Of a DNA stretch of 64,000 nucleotides, positions 11,801 to 23,580 are shown one piece after another. Source of the stretch: Tetraselmis striata (Eukaryota; Chlorophyta; Chlorodendrophyceae; Chlorodendrales; Chlorodendraceae); the NCBI GenBank assembly GCA_006384855.1, contig VCJN01000881.1:1-64000 (forward strand). Direction: 5' to 3'. Every line of letters begins with the position of its first letter. The stretch's first letter is position 1. The notes below the pieces were generated by a model that was not told where the DNA came from, did not search any database, and saw nothing but the letters and a program-made list of their open reading frames with translations. The position numbers and the translations under genes are program-made.

Positions 11801-14034
11801 GTCGCCCCACAGGCGGCGCGCAAACTCGCGGCAGTCCATCACCGCGCCTGTCACGTCGGCGTACAGCTGCGCAAAAGACAGCAGCGTGAACGACCAGCCG
11901 CTATTGGCGGCGGAGAAGGCGACGTTGCCGACCACGGGGTCCATTAGCTTGGCGCCCCCGCCCGGCGTCGCAGCGCTGATCAGCCCGTTGACCTCCTCAA
12001 TCGTGTGCCGCAGCTTGTGGTACGCGTCCACGGGGGGCAGCTTGAGCTCTGTGATGAGGCGGTCCACCTGCGCCCCGCCGCGGCAGCCACGCGAGCAGGC
12101 GGGTCAGCGGGTCAGGGCAGGCATGCCCATCAAGCAGGGGGAAGAGGAGGGGGGGTGGGGGGGGGGGGGGGGGTGGGGGGGGAACCGGTAGGGCGCTTCT
12201 GCCCCGCCCCACCTTGCTGATCATGAGGCAGATGGGCAGCTGCTCCTGCACCGCCTGCTTGATGGCGCGCTCCGTGACGCACATGACGCCCTCCACCGCG
12301 TCGACCACTAGCAGCACGCCGTCCGCGAGCCGCATCGCCGCGGTGACCTCGTCGTTGAAGTTGACGTGGCCGGGGCAGTCGAGCATGCTGAACAGGCGGC
12401 TCTTCCCACTCGACGCCTCCATCACCAGCGTCATTGGCGTCATCTTGATGCTCATGCCGCGCTGCTGCTCATCGATACGCGTGTCCGTCCAGCGCAGCTC
12501 GCGCTCGTTTGAGCGCCACTCATGGCGGACCTGCGCCCACGCACACACCGCGCGTCAATCCCCTAATGTGCGGCGACGAGGCGTGGTGGGAGGCAGGACG
12601 GCCCTCAGCCTGTCGTCATGCCCCTCATCCCCTCCCTCTGGACGCTCGTCAAAGCGCGTTCGTCTGTAAGGATCCATCCTTTGACCCTCAAATCGAGGGC
12701 GCATGCTGCCCGTATGGACACCCACAATATAGAGGTCCGTTCTAGGTTTGTTTACAACTGCCCTCTGGTCTGTCGCCCCCCCCCCCCAACGCCCCTCCCC
12801 CAACCCTTTCCAGAGCTTCCGCTACAAGGTAGCGTGAATGCCGCATGCCGAAGGCAAGCGGCATAGAACTGCCTGCACTCAGTATGTGAAACCCGACCAG
12901 CCGCGCTCATTCCGACACCCGCAGGCGTGAATCGGACGATCCGCCAGCGGCAGGCAGCAAAAGGCATCAGGCACTCCCCTGCATGCCACTCTAAAAGGAA
13001 AGGAAGGGTGGGTGGGTTGGGGGGGGGGGGGGGGGGGAGGTGCGCGGCAGGGCTATGGGGGGCTGTAGTCCAGGAGGGCGTGCGGGAGACAGGGCAATGG
13101 TACAGCAGAGCAGCTGGGGCCGCGTCGGCCTCACCTCGTGCGTCTGTTTGGTGAGCATGTCCATAATCATGGTCTTGCCGTGGTGCAGGTGGCCCACCAC
13201 CGCAACGACGGAGCCCAGGTGCGGGGTGGACATGAGACCTGCCATAAAGTCCAGCCCCGCGTGCATCGACAGCGACTCGCGCTCCTCCACCTCAAACTTC
13301 TTCACGCGGATGGGCGCAATGATGGGCTGCTCCAGCGGCTGAGCGTCCTCCTCCATCACCAGCGTCTCTGTGCCCGCGCCTGCGCCGCCCAACACCGCCC
13401 CCATATCAGCGCCCCACCGCTCCGCCCCTGCAGCCTCCCAGTTGTGACGCAATGGCCACCCCACAGGTAACCCCCCCCACCCCCCCGCTGCTTCTTGCCG
13501 GCAGCCGCACCGTAGGTCTCCTCAGCGGAGGCGTAGTACTTCTTGTCCTCATGCAAGACGACCGCGGTCTCGGCGTTCTCCTGTGCGGCAGCGCACAGTG
13601 GCGCGAAGTGAGCAGCGGCAGCCGCAGGACACAGCAGCAGCGGAGCGGCTGCGGCGGCGAGGCCAGAGGAAAGGGCAGCCGCACGGGGCATGCGGTGACA
13701 GGGCGGCGGATCGGACCTCGTCGCCATCGTCCAGGCCCAGGCGGCGGTTGGCGGCAGCCTCTGCCTCCGCCAGCTCACGGTCCTGAAGGGCGCGGCGAGG
13801 CGGCATTTAGCCTCGGTGCCCAGAGTAGGCACAGGCGAGCAGGCATGCAGGCAGGTAGGCAGAGGAGCCCCCGGATGTCAGCACGCTGCAAGCCGCGTGC
13901 CGCACCTCCATGTCCTCATCGGAGCCGCGCTCCTCCTGGCTGCCCTCCTCGGGGCCCTCATCGCTCTCCGCATCGCTGTCGGACAGCTCCGGCCCGATGT
14001 AGTTGCCAAACTCGTCGTACAGCGAGTCGTCCAT
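8853..14034 (-). CDS. SNU114: U5 snRNP GTPase Snu114 / EFTUD2, nine exons
   Basis: Spliceosomal EF-2-like GTPase of the U5 snRNP that controls Brr2 during spliceosome activation and disassembly; nuclear. Exons: 14034-13906, 13782-13717, 13580-13511, 13379-13135, 12530-12213, 12067-11585, 10968-9997, 9836-9381 and 9095-8853. All phases agree and give about 993 residues (human EFTUD2 972). The N-terminus [17 protein letters not shown] is diagnostic of the family, followed by an acidic stretch. The P-loop GHLHHGKT lies at about 150-157, DCPGH at about 221, and the G4 motif reads SKVD rather than NKID at about 275. EF-2-like domains II-V follow, with [20 protein letters not shown] and ending [15 protein letters not shown]. 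Long C-runs on the sense strand sit in several introns. The gene appears intact; identity is very secure. Confidence 0.97.
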
Positions 14035-16015
14035 GGTGCTGTGCGCCTGGGGCGGTGGTCAGCAGGGAGTGAAGGAGCAAGAGTGTTCAGGGGGGGAGGG
14101 GCGGTAAAAGGGGTCAAAAGGGGAATAAGTTGGGCGGGGGGTAGGGGGGGGAGCACAGTGGCCACAGCGAGGCGCATACAAGATCTATCGATTGTGAAAA
14201 GTGCCGGGGTAGGGTAGCCCCATGCGGGCGGCGGGTGGGCGGGCCGCCGATAGGCGGGCGGGCGGGAAGAGAGAGAGGGGGGGTCGGCAGGGCGGCTGGC
14301 GGCGGAGGAGATCGGCGGCTGGCGGAGGGCCGCCGATAGTGCTGCCAGGGCTGCCGCTGCCGCCCGCCCGCCCGCCCGCCTGAGCGGCATGAAACTCCCA
14401 GGCACCGCGCAGCAGTTGCGTGCTCGGCGCAGCTGACCTGTGTCGGTCCTCAGAGACGGCCGCGGACCCGACCGCCTGCTGAAGGCGCCTGCCGCCCTCC
14501 TGTCGTGCTGATGGCCGCCTGACGCCGACCAACCGGGTGCCTCCCCCCCTGCCTGGCAAGCGATGCCGCAGCGAATACGCTGCTGGTCGATGGCCTCAGC
14601 GCCGTGCTCGCGCGGTATCCGTTGGCTACAGGCAGGGAAGAGCCGGTATTGCTGGGTGAAGGAAGACTGGACACACGCGACTGGCACCACCATGCCCACC
14701 ACCACGTCCGGATGACCTCTACGCTGCCGCCGCTGCTGATGGCGCGATGGAGCGGTGGGTGCGCCCGGGGTGCGCGGGATCGCGGTGCCTGCTGGCGGCG
14801 CGGGCCAGGCAAAGAAACTAGGGTTTACAATGGAGCGGGTTAAATACCCTAATTGTTAACTTGCGCGCACCGCCCATCGCGCAGAGTAGCGCTACTCGTC
14901 AAGCAGCTGCTGTTCGTCGGCGCCGAGTCGCGTCGCCGTCGCCCGCCGGGTGCTGAATTGTTTGTTGATGGGTTTGGTTACACGGGGTAGAGTCAGGCCA
15001 AGGCAATCGGCGAACGCAAGGGCGAAGGGAGTCGGGCGATGACTTGTTTGCTGTCGTCGCCGAGTGCAGCTTGTGATGGCGACACCCCGGCCGGCGTTTG
15101 AAAGCAGGGAGTGACGGAGGCCCAGCATAAATTCAGCGCGTGGATTTCGTGTTCGCTGAGCATCTTGTCCTAGGCGAGCTGTTGCTAGCTCTTCTCGTTC
15201 GAGACGCCTGCGTACCGATTCGGGCGTCCTAGGTAGTCCCGCCCCGTTGGACGCACATCAAACACCACCTCTCGGCGGTCTGTGCCGATGCCCTGCCGTA
15301 AAAGCACAGTCGATGGACAGGCATCACTCTCACGATGACGGTGTTCCGAGTGTTGTCGCAGTAGCCGAGCATGCTGGGTAGCGAAAGGTGCAGTGCTCTG
15401 AGGCTGCACTCACCAGCTGCAGACAGGGCAGCTAGCTGCGCACGCCCCGCGAGGTCTGACAGCACAACCGCAAAGACAGTACACAGTCTTTGTGTTGACA
15501 ATCCATTGGACAACAATAGACAGTCAATTTCTTGGCATACATCAGCAACCCGGGGCAGCCCTCCTCCCCAACCCACTGCTGCACCGCCCGGCGGAGCTCG
15601 CCATTATCGCCTGCAGTAATGGATGTGTATCAATATTACATCGGCAATCACGATGCACTCTTGCTCCCCGCCAGCTGGTCTTGCCCTAGCTGCTCCCTCC
15701 CCCCCCCCCCCCATCAGGCTGCAACACCAGTATATGTCCTCGGACCTGCCAGGGGCTGGGTCATGGCTCGTTGCACAGCCTGAGGATGTTGCGCGTCAGT
15801 TCACCTTCCAGGATGGGACAGTTTTCTGTCGGGCGCTGCTCTCAAGTGGGATGCAGGCCCGGCCCCTGAAATCGTCATGGGAAAAATAAGCTCTATTTGG
15901 GGTGCTCCGCGACTTATACCTTCTAAGCACCATGGGCCAGCTGGCCCCTCTGCCCAGGGCACGCAGAGATGAGGGCGTGGCGCCGGTGCGGTGGGGTGGC
16001 ACCTTTGTATGCTTG
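14035..16015. other. Intergenic: Snu114 5' flank, no gene recognised
   Basis: About 2 kb between the Snu114 start codon and the 3' end of the EPL1-domain gene, both transcribed leftwards. It should hold the Snu114 promoter and 5' UTR. It contains a GGCGGGC-rich patch at 14220-14400, but no frame resembles a known family. Confidence 0.6.
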
Positions 16016-16020
16016 TTACA
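16016..16020 (-). terminator. TGTAA polyadenylation signal of the EPL1-domain gene
   Basis: TTACA on plus (TGTAA on minus), 157 bases beyond the stop of the EPL1-domain gene. Confidence 0.5.
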
Positions 16021-16176
16021 GCGCAGTGCATGCTTTCTGGAGAGTTGCTTGCTTGCGGCAGCTCACTCCCGTGTGAGCGTGTAGAACCCTACCCACCCTA
16101 TTGCGGAGCAGGGCGCCTCACTCACAGAGCCCCGCGCTCCTTTTGTTGGCAGCAAGCCGAGAGGGGGAGCGGGATA

Positions 16177-18706
16177 CTAGTCTTGGGGGCGAGCGCTCTG
16201 CCGCGTCTGGCGCCCCACCGCACCCGCGACCATGAGCTGGCGCGCCGTCACCAGGCCCTCGCGGCGCAGCCTCAGGCGCTGCTGCGCCAGCAGGCTCTTC
16301 AGCTCGCGCGACTGCACGCCGTGCATGATCTTCTTGTTCGCCGCCTGTGCATGACCCTTCTTGGTGCGCTGGACGCGGGCGGGCGCCTGACCGTTGGATG
16401 CCTTGCCCCGCGGCACCTCAGCCTGGCCGCGCGCGGCAGCAGTGGGCGGCGCTGGTGCGTTGCGCCCCCCACGGGTGCAGCTCTTGCTGTCCGCCCCGGG
16501 CGGGTCTGCCGTCTGATCAGCCGGGCCGCCCTCCTCCGCGGAGCCATCCCGCCGGGCGGCGGCCCCCTTGCCTCTCCCATTGGCTCCCCTGGTGGGCTCC
16601 GCACTGGCGGCGGGCTGCGACGACAACCGGTTGCCGCGGCCCTTCCCCTGCCCCTGCGTCCGCGCCCTCGTCCGGCCGGGTGGCCCAGGGCTGCCGGGCT
16701 TCCTGGGCGCCTGCTCCTGCATCCCCTCGCGAGGCGGCGGCGTGGGGGTGCGCACCCAGCCCTCCTCGGCAGCCGCCTGGGCCGTCTGCTTGGCACCCTC
16801 CCCCGGATGGGCGGCCCGCGGCTGCGCTGGCTCGGCCCCTGCGCCTCCTGCGTGTCGTGTCGTCTGCGCCTCCGGCCGGGAGAGTTCAGGCGACGCCGCA
16901 GGCTTGGCCGCGGCAACCCTGGCGAGCGGGTCGCAGCCGCCGAGGCACTCGTACCCGGCGTTCCGGATGGCGCCCGCCCAGCCCTTCACGCCGTGCCCCG
17001 GCCGGCTGCGGAAGCAGCTGTAGCAAAAGCCGCCGCCGCAACGGCAGCACACCACGCAGTTGCCCGTCTTGCGGCACCACGAGCAGGCGCGCGCCGCCGT
17101 CAGGTTGACTGGGGCCGGGGACGGCGGCTGCCGGGCTCGCTTGGGAGGCCCCGCAGCACCCTCCGAGACGGCCGGCCGCTTGGCGGGTGGCCCGCGCAGG
17201 CCGTGCGCCTCCAGCTGCGCGGTGTACAGCTGCGCGGCCTCGCCCAGCTCCTCGCGCAGCTCTGACAGCCAGTTGCGCGCCAGCTGGCGCTTGAGCTTCT
17301 CCCGGCGGCGCACCTGTCAACATGGTAGTGGGGCGGTCAGAGCGCTACCCCCCCCCCCCCCCCCCCCCCCACCCCCCGCCACAGGTGAGCAAGAGAGGCA
17401 GGACGAGGGGCGACTGGGAAAGGGGTGCAGGACGAGGGGCGACTGGGAAGGGGGTGGGGGATAGCGCACCTGGTCGGACAGGATGCGCACCACCTCCAAG
17501 TCGTCGCGCTGCTCGAGCATGTCGGTGTAAGACTCCTCGCTGTCCACCATGCGCTGCTGGCGCTTCGGGTCGTGGCCCTGGAACGGCACGTCCGCCGCGG
17601 CCTCTGGCGGCAGGGCGGACGACATGCCCGCCAGCAGGCGTGGCTCCAGCTCGCTGCGCAGGCGCGGGATGAGCGGCGGCACCTCGCCGCGCTCCCCCGC
17701 CGGCAGGTCGCGCCCCTTCCCCAGCCAGTAGGCGTGCAGCCGTGCCAGACGCGCCTCTCCCACCGCCTCCCGCAGCCGGTCTGGGAGCCGCTCCTGCGCA
17801 ACGTGCAGCGGGAGCAGGTCCGCTGGCGCCAGCGACTCGGTCGCCGCCTCTGCTGCTTTGGGCGCTGATGACGCGGCGGCTGCCGAGGGGTTGGCGCGTG
17901 TCCGCCTGGCACAGCATGGAGATAGACAGGGAGATTCAGCTCCCCCCCCCTTCCCCCCGCCCCTTGCTCTACTTTGGACCGGGCGCGCACCGTCGCAGCT
18001 CGTAGAAGTACTCCTTCTCCAGGCGGTCAAGCACCGCTTCCAGGTCGTCCTCTCGCAGGGAGTCGCGCCGGCGGGCGCCCGCGTTGACCTCCGCCAGCCA
18101 CGCCTCATCCATGTCATCCATGTCGTACTCCACCGTGCCGTCCAGCTCCTGCACACTAGGACGCTTGTAGCGGATGTAGGCCGCGGAGGAGGCCTCCACC
18201 GGGGGCGCGCGCGCGCCGGCGGCTGCGGCGGTCACGGTGCGCACGTTGGGCACGTGGATGTGGAAAGCGGGAGCGCCACTCGGGGACGGCGGCGGCGCGG
18301 GGCAGGCGGCGTTGCTGCTGCTGCTGGGTGCGGCTCCAGCAGCAGGCCAGGCACCGTGCGCCGCTCGCGGCGGCCGCACCGTCAGCGGCTCCGCCCGGCC
18401 CGCCAGCTGCAGCGCGGGGTGGTGCGCGTGGCCCGCCTTGCGCAGCGGCTTGCCGTCGGAGCCGATCAGCGTAATGACGTGCTCCGCCGGCGGCAGGGGC
18501 AACCCCTCAGCGGCGCGCGCCGCCGCCTCCTCCTCGTGCTGCATGACCCACTTGTAGAAGGCGCCGCCGTCCAGCGTCTCCACCTCCTTGTCGCGCCCCA
18601 CCACCAGCACCGGGAGCCGCTCCTCCACGTGCAACTGGCGAGGCCGCGCGCGACGGGAGGGCGGCCCGCCGCCGAACGCCTCGCGCAGCCCTGGGGGCAA
18701 CGCCAT
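16177..18706 (-). CDS. Enhancer-of-polycomb-like (EPL1-domain) protein, three exons
   Basis: Likely a chromatin factor related to EPL1, the scaffold of the NuA4 histone acetyltransferase complex (also seen in BRPF/JADE proteins). Exons 18706-17991, 17905-17470 and 17313-16177 join in phase to about 762 residues. Start at ATG 18706 (MALPPGLREAFGGG) is my choice; the frame stays open further upstream, so a longer N-terminus is possible. The EPL1-type core is at about 195-245 (EYDMDDMDEAWL, then LREDDLEAVLDRLEKEYFYE). A later segment has PLIPRLRSELEPRL and VRRREKLKRQLARNW, as expected of the family. Distinctive: a Cys-rich cluster at about 458-507 (CSWCRKTGNCVVCCRCGGGF and following Cys residues) that looks zinc-binding, then a long low-complexity basic/Pro/Ala tail. 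Family assignment is from motif pattern; the complex it joins is inferred. Confidence 0.8.
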
Positions 18707-19300
18707 GGCGACGCCTCGCGCCAGCGTCCTCCGGCCAGCCGGGGGTTCCGTCGGGAGAGGCGGCCGGCCGGCAGGGGGTTCCGCCAGCAGTGGCGGAGCT
18801 ACCGGTACGAGGATGAGGGGGTCTGCTGCCGCCGGTGATGAAATGGTATCCACATACACCGCCTTCGTGACGCCTTTTATAATTTGCCAACCCGACCGCC
18901 TGCAGGTAGTACTGTCAAGACTGCACCGGTGGTCCGCCGGCCAGCCGGATGACTGACCGATCTCCCGAACGTCAGCCTGGCACAGATTCGGTGCATGTGA
19001 CTGCCGAATAAGCAGTCCCACCTGCCTGGGCGCGTACTCGTGCGGGTACGCCAGGCTTGTATGTGATCGCCGGACCGTCTCCACACCCATTATTGCCTCC
19101 TCGCCTCGTCGTTCGGCTGGCGTGGGCGGCGCGGGGCGCAGCCGCTACCGGCTTGTATAGCGGGCAGTCTTATCAATAGCGGAATATCGCCTTCTGCTGC
19201 TAGCTCATGTAAATAATCAATAACGGAATAGTAGCGTGTTTGGGTGCTTGACATTATTATGTACAATCTATACAGTTTATACACACATATTGGCAATGGT
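18707..19300. other. Intergenic: EPL1-domain gene 5' flank
   Basis: Roughly 600 bases between the EPL1-domain start and tRNA-Arg. It holds a TTTATAAT-like AT patch near 18876 that could belong to the promoter. The frame of the gene stays open into this region, so some of it may be coding. Confidence 0.4.
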
Positions 19301-19373
19301 GGCCGCGTAGCGAAGTGGATAACGCGTCTGACTTCGGATCAGAAGATCCCAGGTTCGACCCCTGGCGTGGTCG
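19301..19373 (+). tRNA. tRNA-Arg (anticodon TCG)
   Basis: A complete 73-base cloverleaf. The acceptor stem GGCCGCG pairs with CGTGGTC (two G-U pairs), with discriminator G. The anticodon arm is TCTGA / CTTCGGA / TCAGA, giving anticodon TCG. The T-arm is CCAGG-TTCGACC-CCTGG. There is no intron and no encoded CCA. Confidence 0.93.
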
Positions 19374-19590
19374 AAGTTTTGTCTCTTGGTGTGTTGGTAG
19401 TTCGACCCCTGGCGCACTCGCATTCCCCTCTTTTGGTGGTGGTGTGTTTTGGTTCGATCCCAGGCGTGGTCGCATTCCCCTCTTTTGGTGGTGGCGTGTT
19501 TTGCGTGGCCGCATCCCCCCCCTGTTTTTGGTGGTGGTGTGTGTTGGTTCGACACATGGCGTGGTCGCATTCCCCTCTTTTGGCGGAGGG
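19374..19590 (+). repeat. Tandem array of tRNA-Arg 3'-end fragments
   Basis: Directly downstream of the tRNA, its T-loop plus acceptor 3' strand (GTTCGACCCCTGGCGTGGTCG-like) recurs at about 19399-19420, 19451-19472 and 19546-19567, with a partial copy (CGTGGCCGCA) near 19504. Copies are separated by a shared spacer CATTCCCCTCTTTTGGTGG, giving a period near 50 bases. The copies lack the tRNA 5' half and are degenerate. Confidence 0.8.
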
Positions 19591-22500
19591 AACATCTGTA
19601 AGCAGCGCCCGAATGTGTGTACGAACACACTAAGGTACATGCATGATCGGTGCTTGAACTTATCAAGGGTCCGTTCCCGAAAATCTGATAGTGATCTATC
19701 AGAAACATCATTCGATTTGCAAATGGTAAAAAAACTATCACAATTTTTTGCAGTGTAAGTGACTCCAAGAGAAGTATTGAAGCATCGGGAAATTATGTAA
19801 ATCACTAGGAAGAAAACGGTGCTGATGGTGTAGGACAACATGTAGCTGAGGACTACGCCGGCATTACCAGTTATGAAATAACGAATTATATGTTATCCAT
19901 AGACAATGACGGCGACCGCTATTAAGGATTGAGGCTCCTTACATCCACGACCCGTTATTCATACGTGATGCCGCCATGCGGCGCACTGCAGCAATGAGAC
20001 GGCTAAGAAGTAGCATGCGCGATTTAATATAGATATTTGAAGTTTGGAACATTGCAGAATATTACATACATATATGATGATTGAATCATGGCGCACTTTA
20101 TAATCCGATTCACAAATTTGCCACTCATCTCAAATAGACATCGCAGGCTCCGCTGCATGGCGCGGCTACATGCATATGGTCGGCTGTCGCAAAGGAGGGT
20201 AACGTAGGTAGTAGGGATGGAGGGCAGCCTCATCACGCGACCGCTAGCTAGACGGCGGTGGCTGTCGGGGGACTGGTGGTCGCATCGGGCGGCGGCGTGT
20301 ATGTGACAACCATGCGTCCTCAAATGCGGGCTTCTCGGTGATATCCGCCGCCGTCTTCCCTACCTTGTCGGTCAGGGCCGGGCGACGGTGGACCTGATCT
20401 GTTGCGGGGCCGGCAATCGATGTCCACCATGCATGCTTGTTGGCGGCCGCGGTGCCCGTGCCAAGCTGGCGCGATAGGCCGCCCTTGGTCCGCCCCCCCC
20501 CCCGCAGTAGTGACGGCTCATGTCTAGGACATGTCTGCACGTGTCTAGGAGAGCCCCGGAATAACCGCCTCACCAGCTCTTCCACCCAACAGTTATGCGG
20601 CGACTTCCTAACTCGCGCGCCGCCGCCACGCGGTGCAGCGTGCAGGCCGACTCGCCGCGTGTGAACTCACGGGCGATCCGGCACATCTGGCGGCAGCTCG
20701 GCCACTGACGGGAGCACAAACGCCGCCATGGTCCTTGCTTGCGGCGGTAGCGGGGGTGGAGGGTTGAGGAGACCGTCCAAGATCCCATCGCGCCCGGGAG
20801 CCTCAACCACGCCGCGACCTCCTCGATGAGCTCGCGGAGCTCGCCGGGCGGCTCGATGCTGTCCTGGTCCTGTAACGACCGGCCGGGCGCCTCCAACAGC
20901 CTGAGGAGTTCGCGTGGCATGGCGGAGAACGCCACAACGTTGCTCGTCATGCTCGCGGACCTGCAAAACTTCCCGGGTTGTTGATCATGTGGATCTTGCC
21001 GTCGCGATTGCAGTAACCGAAGCAGATGGTGCACATCTTGAATTGTATATCCCAGGTGATCACCGTGGCGGTGGGTGACACGCAGTGGTGCTTGCCGATG
21101 GCGAGCAGCTCCCCCCGATAGAGCGTGTCCAGCGCCGCCTCGGCCCATTCGAGGAGATTGGACACCCCGTCCGCCACAATGTTGAAGGAGCCGCGGTAGG
21201 CCATGATCATGGGGGTGATGCTATGAGTCAGGATTCCAAGTTGCTTGCCGAAGCTATTATCCGTCAGATAGCGGTTGGGCCACACGCGGTTGGCGGTGCG
21301 CCCTGCGGAAATGATGGTGTTATATTTCAGGCACCTTCTCCTTGGCTACTTGCGTCTGCAGTACTAGTCATGTAGTGACTAGTAGTCGGCACGATACGCC
21401 TCCAGCTCCTCAACATGCAGGAAGAGTGCATGTGGCAGCGCCTGCGGTCCCCATGTAGGGATGTGGTGATACTGATTGCGGGCGACTATACTATGGGCCA
21501 AGATGTTCCGTACTGCCATTTGGTAGTCGCGATGCTTTGTGTCCCGTGCTTTTGCGCCTTGTGCCGATTTGACTGCGCTACTGTTCTTCTTCATCCGAAC
21601 TTGTGACTTTTGGGGCGGAGGATAAATGTGCGACGATTACCTTCTCCAAAAGGAAGGCGGATCAGTACCGCCAGGGTATACCCGAGTGATGATTTCTGCG
21701 ATTCTTAGCCCGTTCTGTCCTGTGCAACTTTTGCGTCGACTTCTGGGAGCCACTCGTCAGGTATTGACGGTCAGTCTTTGACATGTCCTATATCTTCCAA
21801 GGCTTTAATGGCCGATTGGTTATGAAAACCTCCGGATAGTACTGGGTCCTTGCTTGAGGCTCAGATATGGCAACGTGATTAAATTTGCTCACCACACCCG
21901 GTACTTAAGCCAGTGGATGGGCTGTGTTATGGGCATCACGGCTAAGGAGTTCCTTGGTACCTAGCTATGCCTCTCATTCGTGTCGGAGTGGCGGAGTTAC
22001 AACGGCTTCTACTGCCGGGATTTCAATCGAGGACTTTGGCCAACATATATATGGGCTCTAGTAATAATTGAGCGGCTATGATGTCTTACATGAAGAGTGA
22101 CACGGACAGACTTCTCTTTGTGTCTAGGGCTGCTATGCCCGGTGTCGACGAACCCCGGGAGACTCCGGTCGAGGGTGCGTGCTCCACGCCCCCCGGCACA
22201 GCAATTTGAGCATAGTCTGTTGACTTCCGATCCTGATGAGCGCATAGCCCCAGCCGTGGACGGTCGCTCGGACGATTTTTGTTCGTGGTTCGTACCTGAT
22301 GATGATGATTCCTAGGTTACATGTAGCTTATTATACTTAGTTTCTTTGTGCTAGTCATGATAATTAGCGAATTTTCTTTGCCCCGATGGCTGTATTTTGT
22401 AAATGTGTTCTGCTGTTATCTTGACGTTGGCTCCGTCGATCTTGCAGACTCTTTGTACACTCCATTGAGGCTACATACAGTTGTGTAATGTGTCACAACA
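19591..22500. other. Gene-poor stretch with one unrecognised minus-strand frame pair
   Basis: No recognisable gene apart from a weak candidate at 20947-21594 listed separately. Base composition is lower in GC than the exon-bearing regions. Confidence 0.5.
20947..21594 (-). CDS. Unrecognised candidate coding region
   Basis: Two neighbouring minus-strand open frames. 21594-21379 encodes 71 residues with HALFLHVEELEAYRADY near its end. 21285-20947 encodes 112 residues (SFGKQLGILTHSITPMIMAY, then CTICFGYCNRDGKIHMINN). Codon use and amino-acid mix look more protein-like than the surrounding frames, and the second has a CxxC pair. An AG (TTTCCGCAG) sits just before the second frame at about 21307, so they could be exons, but I could not find a convincing matching donor. 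I do not recognise the family. It may be a decayed transposon gene or chance. Confidence 0.25.
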
Positions 22501-22530
22501 GTGCCGCCTTGACAGGCGGGCACCACACCG
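22384..22530 (+). repeat. Hairpin repeat, copy 1
   Basis: Ends with a stem-loop GTGCCGCC-TTGACA-GGCGGGCAC (22501-22523). The upstream ~110 bases resemble copy 3 (GTTAT, GGCTCCG, CGATCTTGC, GTACAC, CAGTTGTGTA in the same order). Confidence 0.6.
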
Positions 22531-23454
22531 GTTCGCGTAGGTACTCGTTTCTGAAGACCGTAACCGGGGCTCAAATCCGAGATGTGTAGCTGGCAACGCT
22601 TTTTGGCTACGTGGCACGCGCTGCGTGCGAAATATTAGCACGTGACCGCTCGCGCTCCTCCCTCATCATCCCGCCGCCAGCCCCATCCCTGCCCGCGACA
22701 CACAAGACGAGGCACCTGAACGCCACCATATGACTGCGTTAGCGCGCTGCTACCGCGGTATGCGCGTGATGGTGCCGGCCGGTGTGTTCGACTGGCATCG
22801 GTGGGGCGGGATGGGTTGGCGAGACGGGTGGTCACGTGGGCTCTGAGTTTTGATCAAATGACGTTATATTTGACTGTATCAACCGGACACTAATCACTAT
22901 TCGCACTCGTTTCGGTAGTTGCATCTCAGGATTGGGACCCCGCTATACACAGCTTAAACCCCGGGAGAATTTCATTTAGCGAGTACCCAGGGAACCGGTG
23001 TGACAGCGGGCACAGCGGTGAAAACTGAGCGTTTTCAGTTATCGTGGATGTAGCTGTACGCAGCTTGCGGAGTACAACTGAAGACCGGTGTCTAAAAATG
23101 CCCGTATTCATTGCTGTCGGCCCGCGTATATAATAACGCGGCCGCTACTGAGGTAGCATTCATTCTCTCGCGTCATACGGGCACGGTATACTATTTCCAG
23201 CCCGCCCGCCCTCGGGTGATCTGAATTTTATTTTGCGGTTCGATACTGCGATGACTGTTTCTTTGATGAAAAACTTTCCTGTGAATTGATGATGCTTGCT
23301 GTGGTACGGGATTTGATTGGCACTGCTTTGACTGAATGGGCTTAATGTTTGATATTTGCCGTTTGGTTTGAGTGGTGTTTTATTGCCGGACAATGCTGGC
23401 CTGCCTAGAGACTAGTGCGTGGTGGCTAGTGGCAGCGGTTTCTGGCATATTTCA

Positions 23455-23580
23455 TCTCATGTAACGGATACTCCTTTGTGACCAAACCGGTACACACTGG
23501 GGCGCTACATACAATTGTGTGTTTTCTCACATTAGTGCCGCCTTGACAGGCGGGCACAACGGTGAAAACCGGCAGCAGCC
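23455..23580 (+). repeat. Hairpin repeat, copy 2
   Basis: Same stem-loop at 23535-23557, followed by ACGGTGAAAACCGG. Upstream it shares GTACACACTG and TACATACAATTGTGT with the other copies. A more diverged piece (GACAGCGGGCAC, then GCGGTGAAAAC) lies at about 23000-23021. Confidence 0.6.

Noticed and set aside
15991-17265. 424-residue plus-strand open frame
   Set aside because: Lies antisense to the last exon of the EPL1-domain gene; composition is Ala/Arg/Pro shadow with no motif.
17858-18838. 326-residue plus-strand frame over the EPL1-domain gene
   Set aside because: Shadow of the coding strand, which has the EPL1 motif and in-phase exons.
19257-19841. Minus-strand frame of 194 residues over tRNA-Arg
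   Set aside because: Consists of the reverse reading of the tRNA and its 3'-end repeat array.
22530-22620. Possible tRNA near 22540 (GGTTCGCG, GGGCTCAAATCC)
   Set aside because: No acceptor or anticodon stem pairs could be formed.
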